The position numbers and the translations under genes are program-made. A stretch of 11,334 bases of DNA, taken from positions 1 through 11,334 of the forward strand of contig JANQGE010000084.1 of NCBI GenBank assembly GCA_028277485.1, given 5' to 3'. The notes beneath the pieces were generated by a model. The model was not told where the DNA came from and did not search any database. It worked only from the letters and a program-made list of their open reading frames with translations. This DNA comes from Chlorobium sp. (GTDB lineage Bacteria; Bacteroidota; Chlorobiia; Chlorobiales; Chlorobiaceae). Every line of letters begins with the position of its first letter. The stretch's first letter is position 1. This document shows, piece by piece, positions 6,183-11,334 of this stretch.

Positions 6183-8267
6183 TCACCGATCATCGGTAAG
6201 TGGAAGCCAGCGCTGCAGCATATCCATCATAACCTTGCGCTCAACCGGCTTTGGAATATAATCGTTCATGCCAGCCCTGATACACTCCTGCCAGTCTTCT
6301 TTCGTAGCGTTAGCCGTCATGGCGATAATCGGAACATCGCGGTTCAAAAAATCCTGCCCGGAGTTCCTGATAGCTTCTGTTGCTTTGAAACCATCCATGA
6401 CAGGCATCTGCAGGTCCATAAGAACCAATCCGTACTTTTTCTGTCGGAGAGCTTCAACTGCTTCAGCCCCGTTAAAAGCTATATCGACCTTATAACCCAT
6501 TTTTTCCAGTATCGCCTGAGCCACTTTCTGGTTGATCGTATTGTCCTCGACCAAAAGTACCAGCTGTTCTTCAGTTGCACTTTCCGGGACATTGCTGTTT
6601 TTCGGATCGGCCCTCATACCAGTTGCTCCTTCCGGGCTCTTATGCACGGACTCTTTATCAACCTTTTCAAAAACAAGGATAACACTGAAATTGGAACCTT
6701 CCGTCTCTCGACTTTCCACCTGAATCTCGCCTCCCATAAAGGTGACAAGCTTTTTCACAATGGCAAGGCCAAGCCCGGTTCCTCCTTCCTTGCGGGTTGA
6801 TGACGCGTCGATCTGGGTAAAAGGCTGAAAAATCAGATGCTGCTTCTCCTGAGGAATACCGACCCCTGTATCCTGAACCGATGTTTTGAGCACAACTTCC
6901 TCACGGGTTTCAGAAACAACTGAAACTGTTACCGTAACCTCACCGCGGTAGGTAAACTTGATGGCGTTCTGAATCAGATTCAGCAAAACCTGTTTCAGGT
7001 ATCCGGGATACCCGTATACCATGTCGGGAACACCTTCATCCAGATTGCCTATAAGCACCAGCCTCTTGCAGCTGGCCCGTTCTTTCATTACCGCGATAAT
7101 ATCCAGAAAAAGCTGGCGGAGATCAAACACCTCTTTCTCTTCGTCGATACGTCCGGCTTCTATTCTGCTGAAATCAAGAATATCGTTGATCAGCAGTAAC
7201 AGTATTTCAGCACTCGAATACAGCGTATCGGCATAATATCGCTGCTCCTTGTCAAGCTTTGTTTCAATCAGCAATTCGGTCATTCCAATGACTGCATGAA
7301 GCGGCGTACGAACCTCATGCGAGATATTGGCCAGAAACTCGCTCTTGGCTTTGTTTGCACTTTCCGCCTCGGTTCGGGCTTTTTTCAGTTTTTCAATAAG
7401 GCCCTGTTGAACTTGTTCCTTCTCTTCGACATTACGTTTCTCTTCAGCAAGTCTTTCGTTAAGTTTGCGGGCATCTTCAAGCGCAGCTTCTATCTCGCGC
7501 CTTTGTTCTTTTTCCTTTTTCTGTAAATCCCGCAGATCGTTATGAAAAACCTCGATGATTTTATACAGCTCATTAAGCGGATGGTCGAGCGCAAGATAAT
7601 TGTTGCCGGAACAGGAAAAATCCTTATCCTCAAACAAAAAGTGGCCGCACATTGCCGCAAAATCATCGATTTCGCTGCGGGTAACAACTACCTCGTCTGA
7701 CTCGGCAAGCTCAGAAGCACTGCCGCCGCTATTCAAATGCTGAAAAGCTTCATCGACGGATTCCACGAAAACAAAACGCTGCGTGACAACACGGGAAAAA
7801 ATCCGCAACATCGTCCTGATCAGATGTGACGCTCCACATATGTAGGTAACGGCAGAATGGCAATTATTGGCGGCATTGAGCCTATTGATGGTTCTTGCGT
7901 AGAGAATCCTGGCATTGATCGCCGCTTTGGTGACCCCGGAGTAATCGGCGATCCTTGCATAATCGCAGTTTCGAAACATTCCGTCGGCAAAAACCCGCTC
8001 TATGAAAGGAACAGCTTTCTGGACGACTTTGTACTGCACATCCCCGCCGAGAGAGGTAAAAAAAAGCTCCCCCGGAATAACGCCACTGCGGTAATACGCG
8101 CCCGTGTCCGGATCATCGAATTGCCATTCCGGGCGGAATTTCAGCATTTCATAGCTGAAACGGGTACCGTCGTCTCCATGACCTTGAGACTTACTCATCG
8201 GGCTTGATTTTTTCAGCCTCATCTTCAACGCCATTTTGAAAAAATAACGGGCGACCAGGTGAGGCAT
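6183..8267 (-). CDS. Hybrid sensor histidine kinase / response regulator
   Basis: 694 aa, no transmembrane segment visible, so probably cytoplasmic. Order of parts: an N-terminal region (about 35-230) of uncertain family; a strongly charged coiled coil (about 235-305, KKEKEQRREIEAALEDARKL); a HisKA domain with phospho-accepting H317 (NISHEVRTP); a HATPase domain with N-box N430/N434 (NLIQNAIKF), G1 box DTGVGIP from D466, and GTGLGLAIVKKL; and a C-terminal receiver (about 568-688) with acidic VEDN, phospho-accepting D618 (LVLMDLQMPVMDG) and the conserved Lys in DYIPKPV. The N-terminal stretch IADYSGVTKAAINARILYAR through VFVESVDEAFQHL has the look of a SpoIIAA/STAS-like fold, but this is tentative. 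No start has a good ribosome binding site; ATG 8267 is the longest, and ATG 8222 or 8198 (MSKSQGHG) are alternatives. The gene is convergent with nif and lies downstream of hypE, separated from it by a repeat. The signal and the target are not shown by context. Confidence 0.92.
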   Translation of the reverse strand: MPHLVARYFFKMALKMRLKKSSPMSKSQGHGDDGTRFSYEMLKFRPEWQFDDPDTGAYYRSGVIPGELFFTSLGGDVQYKVVQKAVPFIERVFADGMFRNCDYARIADYSGVTKAAINARILYARTINRLNAANNCHSAVTYICGASHLIRTMLRIFSRVVTQRFVFVESVDEAFQHLNSGGSASELAESDEVVVTRSEIDDFAAMCGHFLFEDKDFSCSGNNYLALDHPLNELYKIIEVFHNDLRDLQKKEKEQRREIEAALEDARKLNERLAEEKRNVEEKEQVQQGLIEKLKKARTEAESANKAKSEFLANISHEVRTPLHAVIGMTELLIETKLDKEQRYYADTLYSSAEILLLLINDILDFSRIEAGRIDEEKEVFDLRQLFLDIIAVMKERASCKRLVLIGNLDEGVPDMVYGYPGYLKQVLLNLIQNAIKFTYRGEVTVTVSVVSETREEVVLKTSVQDTGVGIPQEKQHLIFQPFTQIDASSTRKEGGTGLGLAIVKKLVTFMGGEIQVESRETEGSNFSVILVFEKVDKESVHKSPEGATGMRADPKNSNVPESATEEQLVLLVEDNTINQKVAQAILEKMGYKVDIAFNGAEAVEALRQKKYGLVLMDLQMPVMDGFKATEAIRNSGQDFLNRDVPIIAMTANATKEDWQECIRAGMNDYIPKPVERKVMMDMLQRWLPLTDDR

Positions 8268-8296
8268 ACCGAAAAAGCATGCTCTTGTGAGTTATT

Positions 8297-8308
8297 CTTA
8301 TATATAAG
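8297..8308. promoter_or_regulatory. AT-rich palindrome upstream of the kinase gene
   Basis: CTTATATATAAG is a perfect 12-bp palindrome 30 bp before ATG 8267 of the kinase, abutting repeat copy 3. Its TATATAA core could serve as a -10 element for the minus-strand gene, or it may simply be the AT-rich target into which the repeat inserted. I see no matching -35. Confidence 0.25.
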
Positions 8309-8449
8309 GGCACCTCTATTAATTTATTCCGCGTCGTGATTACTTCGTTGGTCGGTGCTCGAAATCCTCATGTACTCTGTGTACACTCCGGTTTCTCCGC
8401 TCCGTCCGACTCGTACTCATGACGCTCATGACAATTAATAGATGTACTC
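8308..8449 (-). repeat. MITE-like dispersed repeat, copy 3 (full length, inverted)
   Basis: 142 bp, the same length as copy 1 but in the opposite orientation. The GGGCACCTCTATTAAT end (8308-8323) pairs with ATTAATAGATGTACTC (8434-8449); the latter has decayed in its outer bases. It includes the conserved core with TGTAC-N5-GTACA at 8371-8385. It fills most of the 212-bp gap between hypE and the kinase gene. The remaining 8450-8479 is AT-rich, with no terminator seen. Confidence 0.85.
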
Positions 8450-8479
8450 ATAATATAAGGCAAACGGCAAATAAAAACT

Positions 8480-9529
8480 TCAACAGATTCTGGGCAGCTG
8501 TTCACCAAGAGGCATCTCCAGGATCCGCCGACTTCCCAGTACAGTTCGGATAATCACCATTCCCGGATGATCGTCAACCACCTCACCGACTATTGCTGCA
8601 TCCTTCCCCGAGACGCCGGGCTCTTCCCGCATGACCCGTAACACGGCTTCCGCATTTTCAGCCGGAGCAGCAATAACAACCTTCCCTTCATTGGCAACGT
8701 TGAGAGGATCGATTCCAAGAAGTTCACACGCTCCCTGGACATCGGGGCGTACAGGAAGCGCCGCTTCATCAAGAACGATACCGGTTCGGGAAGCACCGGC
8801 AAGCTCATTCAGAGTCGCCGCCAACCCTCCTCTCGTGGGATCTCTCATGGCATGTACTTCAGGAACCTCGTCCAGTATTTTGGAAATCATGCCGTTAAGC
8901 GATGCCGTATCGCTCATGATACCGGACTGGAAAGAAAGACCTTCCCTGGCTGTCATGATCGCCATGCCATGATCGGCCAATGTGCCTGAAACAACAATCC
9001 TGTCCCCGGGCTTGAGATTCGAGCAGGATACGTTGATGCCTTTTTTGACAACTCCTATCCCCGAAGTATTGATAAACATTCCGTCGCACTGGCCTTTCTG
9101 CACAACCTTTGTATCTCCGGTCACAACCTGCACCCCGGCAATACGAGCCGCATTGGCGATACTTTTTACAACCCGCTCGAGTTCTGCAAGGGAAAAACCT
9201 TCTTCGAGCACAAAGCCCGCGCTGAGATAGCGCGGAATTGCGCCTCCAACGGCAAGGTCGTTAACCGTCCCGTTTACGGCGAGGTCACCGATATTACCTC
9301 CGGGGAAAAACAAGGGACTGACAACGAACGTATCAGTTGTAAAAGCAACCATACCTGCTTCAAGAAAGAATTTTGCCTGGTCGTCGAGTGCTTCCAGGCA
9401 GCGGTTGCCAAGATGCGGCAGAAACACTTTCCGGGTCAGCTCACGGGAGAGTCTGCCGCCTGCGCCATGAGCCATCTGAATGGTTTCATGTTTCAGAAGA
9501 GGTACCGGACAGCGTGATTCGATGGACAT
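8480..9529 (-). CDS. hypE: Hydrogenase maturation protein HypE (carbamoyl dehydratase)
   Basis: 349 aa. HypE receives a carbamoyl group from HypF on its C-terminal cysteine and dehydrates it with ATP to thiocyanate, the source of the CN ligands of the [NiFe]-hydrogenase iron. The obligatory C-terminal PRIC ending is intact. Other family strings are MAHGAGGRLS near the N-terminus, FTTDTFVVSPLFFPGGNIGDLAVNGTVNDLAVGGAIPRYLS (AIRS/PurM-type ATP fold), VTGDTKVV, SGTLADHG, RDPTRGGLAATLNE and ANEGKVV. The start is uncertain: ATG 9529 (MSIESRC) gives a normal-length protein but lacks a ribosome binding site. A TTG at 9562, overlapping the hypD stop and preceded by GGGGAG, would add 11 residues. It is the last gene of hypCDE. 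hypF, hypA and hypB are not in the window. Confidence 0.96.
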   Translation of the reverse strand: MSIESRCPVPLLKHETIQMAHGAGGRLSRELTRKVFLPHLGNRCLEALDDQAKFFLEAGMVAFTTDTFVVSPLFFPGGNIGDLAVNGTVNDLAVGGAIPRYLSAGFVLEEGFSLAELERVVKSIANAARIAGVQVVTGDTKVVQKGQCDGMFINTSGIGVVKKGINVSCSNLKPGDRIVVSGTLADHGMAIMTAREGLSFQSGIMSDTASLNGMISKILDEVPEVHAMRDPTRGGLAATLNELAGASRTGIVLDEAALPVRPDVQGACELLGIDPLNVANEGKVVIAAPAENAEAVLRVMREEPGVSGKDAAIVGEVVDDHPGMVIIRTVLGSRRILEMPLGEQLPRIC

Positions 9530-9558
9530 AAGTGTTTTTTTATGAGATAAAAAAGCTA

Positions 9559-10647
9559 TCAAGCTCTCCCCTGATACCTGTAATATGCGGCGCACGCACC
9601 TTCACTTGAAACCATGGGTGCACCCAGAGGCTTCATCGGTGTACATTCACTGCCGAAAACCGGGCAGGCATCCGGCCTTATGATCCCCTGAAGAACCTCG
9701 CCGCCCCTGCAAAACGGAGACTCCTCCGGCTGTATGTTGACAACGTCAAATTTTTTTGCAGCGTCGAACCCCGAGAACTTCTCACGAAGCTGCAAGCCGC
9801 TTTTCGGAATAACACCGATACCGCGCCACTGCCTGTCGGCGACCTCAAAAACCTCGTCGACCGTCTTTTTTGCCCCGGGATTCCCCTCCCTGCTCACCAC
9901 CCGGCTGTATTCATTGACCACACCGGGTTTACCGGACTCCAACATCCCGACAACCCTCAGTACTCCGGAAAGAATATCTACAGGCTCAAAGCCTGCGGGA
10001 ACAATCGGCACATGAAACTTTTCCGCTATAGGTTCATACTCCTCATACCCCGCAACTGTGCACACATGACCGGCGGCAAGGAAGCCCTGGATCGTATGTT
10101 CTTCGGACGAAAGGATGGCGCGCATCGCGGGAGGTACCATGAACTGACTGACAAGCTCACTGAAATTCCGCAGCCCTTCCCTTTCCGCCTGTTTTACCGC
10201 CATGGCATTGCCCGGCGCCGTTGTCTCAAAGCCTACTGCGAGAAAAACAACTTCTTTCTGCGGGTTTTCCCTTGCGATCCTGAGCGCCTCGAGAGAAGAA
10301 AACACCACCCGAATATCCGCACCCTCGCTCCTGGCTTGCAACAAATCCCTTCTGCTGCCCGGAACCCGCAACATGTCACCGAAACTCGCAAGGATCACTT
10401 CCGGCCTTGAGGCAATGGCAAGCGCCCGATCCAACGTTTCAAGAGGAGTAACGCAAACAGGACATCCGGGTCCATGTACCAGCCGGATTTGATCAGGCAG
10501 AAGCTGATCAATACCATTCCTGATTATGGAATGAGTCTGACCGCCGCAGATTTCCATGATAGCCCAGGGTCTTGTCACTCCGTCCTCAATTTTCTTGAGA
10601 ATCCCGCGCGCAAGATCAGGGTTCCTGTATTCATCGATGTATTTCAT
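9559..10647 (-). CDS. hypD: Hydrogenase maturation protein HypD
   Basis: 362 aa. Iron-sulfur protein that, together with HypC, forms the scaffold on which Fe(CN)2CO of the [NiFe]-hydrogenase is assembled, accepting cyanide from HypE. Functional cysteines are visible: C34 in MEICGGQTH, and C62/C65 in HGPGCPVCVTP. The C-terminal cysteine set for the [4Fe-4S] cluster is present (SPFCRGG, DACPVFGSEC, SEGACAAYYRYQ). Length is near the E. coli protein (about 373). Start ATG 10647 is at the natural family start (MKYIDEYR); the ribosome binding site is weak. The stop lies 29 nt before the hypE ATG used here, and overlaps a possible upstream TTG start. The 111-bp gap to hypC holds a low-complexity repeat. 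Confidence 0.97.
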   Translation of the reverse strand: MKYIDEYRNPDLARGILKKIEDGVTRPWAIMEICGGQTHSIIRNGIDQLLPDQIRLVHGPGCPVCVTPLETLDRALAIASRPEVILASFGDMLRVPGSRRDLLQARSEGADIRVVFSSLEALRIARENPQKEVVFLAVGFETTAPGNAMAVKQAEREGLRNFSELVSQFMVPPAMRAILSSEEHTIQGFLAAGHVCTVAGYEEYEPIAEKFHVPIVPAGFEPVDILSGVLRVVGMLESGKPGVVNEYSRVVSREGNPGAKKTVDEVFEVADRQWRGIGVIPKSGLQLREKFSGFDAAKKFDVVNIQPEESPFCRGGEVLQGIIRPDACPVFGSECTPMKPLGAPMVSSEGACAAYYRYQGRA

Positions 10648-10716
10648 TTTATACCGCTGGTTAGCTTGATCGCTTTAGACAGGTTTAACTGTCCTCTTTA
10701 CCTTTTCAACTCTTCA

Positions 10717-10748
10717 TTTTTGCCTTTTGACCTTTTACTTTTGACTTT
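10717..10748 (-). repeat. Degenerate heptamer-like repeat in the hypC-hypD spacer
   Basis: On the coding (minus) strand, units of the type AAAAGTC / AAAAGTA / AAGGTCA / AAAGGC follow one another. The strings AAAGGTCAAAA and TCAAAAGTAA occur exactly in the nifB-ferredoxin spacer too, in the same sense relative to transcription. It occupies much of the 10648-10758 gap; I see no promoter or terminator in the rest. Confidence 0.55.
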
Positions 10749-10758
10749 ATCCTCCAGG

Positions 10759-10998
10759 CTATTTAGCCCTTTGTTCCTTCAGCAACTCGTCCCAAAGCTT
10801 CAAACTCTCAGCAGCCTCCTTTTCGTCAATGATTTTCAGTGCAAATCCCGCATGAACAATAGTATACTGCCCTAATTGAATGTCGGGCACATACTCAAGA
10901 CATGCCCTTGTCAAAGAACCGTTAATATCCACGGTTCCCATTTTTAAACCGTTTTCGTCGGTTATTTCAACAACTTTCCCCGGTATGGCTAAACACAT
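10759..10998 (-). CDS. hypC: Hydrogenase maturation chaperone HypC
   Basis: 79-aa HypC/HupF family chaperone. It binds HypD while the Fe(CN)2CO group is built and then carries it to the hydrogenase large-subunit precursor. The invariant N-terminal MCLAIPGKV is present, with catalytic C2 (exposed after Met removal), and the conserved H49 lies in VHAGFAL. The fold is a small beta-barrel with a C-terminal helix (EKEAAESLKLWDELLKEQ). E. coli HypC is slightly longer (about 90). Start ATG 10998 is fixed by the family N-terminus; no strong Shine-Dalgarno is seen. It is the first hyp gene on the minus strand in this window; upstream is an intergenic region rich in repeats, so the promoter probably lies between 10999 and 11235, but no clear -35/-10 could be assigned. 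Confidence 0.96.
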   Translation of the reverse strand: MCLAIPGKVVEITDENGLKMGTVDINGSLTRACLEYVPDIQLGQYTIVHAGFALKIIDEKEAAESLKLWDELLKEQRAK

Positions 10999-11019
10999 TG
11001 CTTATTGTTAAGATTTGTT

Positions 11020-11065
11020 GGGTACCTCTATTTGTTGCGTGCCATGACGCCGAGAACAAACCTAT
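11020..11065 (+). repeat. Possible decayed relic of the dispersed repeat
   Basis: GGGTACCTCTATTTGTTG at 11020-11037 resembles the element's left end (GGGCACCTCTATTTATTG; 16 of 18 identical), then ATGACGCCGAG resembles the next segment before similarity is lost. No right terminus is recognisable. It lies 21 bp upstream of the hypC start. Confidence 0.4.
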
Positions 11066-11111
11066 TTATCATTATTCGATACAAATTTAAAAAAACAACT
11101 CTTTCGGGGTT

Positions 11112-11234
11112 CGCCGTCGCTATCGGTAATCGGGATTCGGTAATCGATCTTTTCTTTTGCCAGCTGCCTACTGGATACTGCCAACTTCCCCTCTCGTCAC
11201 TTGTCACTACTCTCCCGACCCCGATTCCCGATTA
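11112..11234. repeat. Intergenic stretch of mixed short degenerate repeats
   Basis: The hypC-upstream gap 10999-11235 has no credible gene. This part contains clusters of short near-repeats: TCGGTAATCGGGATTCGGTAATCG (as two CGGTAATCG units), a CTGCCTACTGGATACTGCCAACT-type run, GTCACTTGTCACTACTC, and CCCGATTCCCGATTA. Each is an imperfect 7- to 9-bp repetition, resembling the short tandemly repeated repetitive sequences described in cyanobacteria. Confidence 0.5.
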
Positions 11235-11235
11235 T

Positions 11236-11334
11236 GGGCACCTCTATAAACTGTCGTGAGCGACATGAGTACGAGGCGGACAGAGCACAGAAACCGGAGT
11301 GTACATAGAGTACATGAGGATTTCGAGCACTGGC
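11236..11334 (+). repeat. MITE-like dispersed repeat, copy 4 (cut by the window end)
   Basis: Starts GGGCACCTCTATAAACTGTC and continues through the conserved core (ACCGGAGTGTAC, ATGAGGATTTCGAGCAC), with TGTAC-N5-GTACA at 11300-11314. Its right end lies beyond the window. In the variable left segment it resembles copy 3 (CATGAGTACGAG) rather than copies 1 and 2. Confidence 0.85.

Noticed and set aside
10474..10875. 133-aa plus-strand ORF across hypD start, spacer and hypC
   Set aside because: Antisense to two certain genes, and its middle is the low-complexity spacer repeat.
11034..11044. Sigma-54-like TGGCAC on the minus strand upstream of hypC
   Set aside because: The -24-like TGGCAC is not followed by a TTGC-type -12 element at the required spacing; the following bases are GCAACAAATA.
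11005..11259. 84-aa plus-strand ORF upstream of hypC
   Set aside because: Composed of the repeat relic, short degenerate repeats and the start of repeat copy 4; no family resemblance.

Overview
The window looks like part of a green sulfur bacterium chromosome (Chlorobium/Pelodictyon/Prosthecochloris group). This rests on the nif order K-E-N-B followed by a thioredoxin-like [2Fe-2S] ferredoxin, a short NifK typical of anaerobes, a NifB with a fused NifX-like tail, and the style of the intergenic repeats. The genus assignment is inference; no rRNA or other marker is present.

Left half, plus strand (about 1-6074): the distal part of a nitrogen-fixation operon. nifK (MoFe protein beta subunit), nifE and nifN (cofactor scaffold), nifB (radical-SAM NifB-co synthase with a NifX-like domain) and a small [2Fe-2S] ferredoxin gene. 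nifD probably lies just upstream. NifB makes the Fe-S-carbide core, NifEN matures it to FeMo-co, and NifDK receives it; the ferredoxin is a plausible electron carrier or nitrogenase partner. nifE/nifN overlap by 4 nt (ATGA) and nifN/nifB are 11 nt apart, so these are tightly coupled. The nifD-nifK and nifK-nifE junctions instead carry copies of a dispersed inverted-repeat element.

Centre, minus strand (6183-8267): a soluble hybrid histidine kinase (HisKA, HATPase and receiver) with an unfamiliar N-terminal sensor region, convergent with the nif operon.

Right half, minus strand (8480-10998): hypC-hypD-hypE, the [NiFe]-hydrogenase Fe(CN)2CO maturation genes, transcribed right to left. The closeness of nif and hyp fits the H2 produced by nitrogenase, but no hydrogenase structural gene is in the window.

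Repeats: three clear copies of one 142-bp-class, MITE-like element (4-145, 8308-8449 inverted, 11236 to the window end), one internally deleted 72-bp copy (1632-1703), and a possible decayed relic at 11020-11065. Spacers also hold degenerate heptamer-like low-complexity repeats, two of which (upstream of the ferredoxin gene and of hypD) share exact 10- and 11-mers in the same sense orientation. The most unusual points are the way the element copies sit at translation starts inside the nif operon, and a NifEN that keeps a full set of six P-cluster-position cysteines. I found no CRISPR array, tRNA, rRNA, transposase gene or clearly new multigene system.
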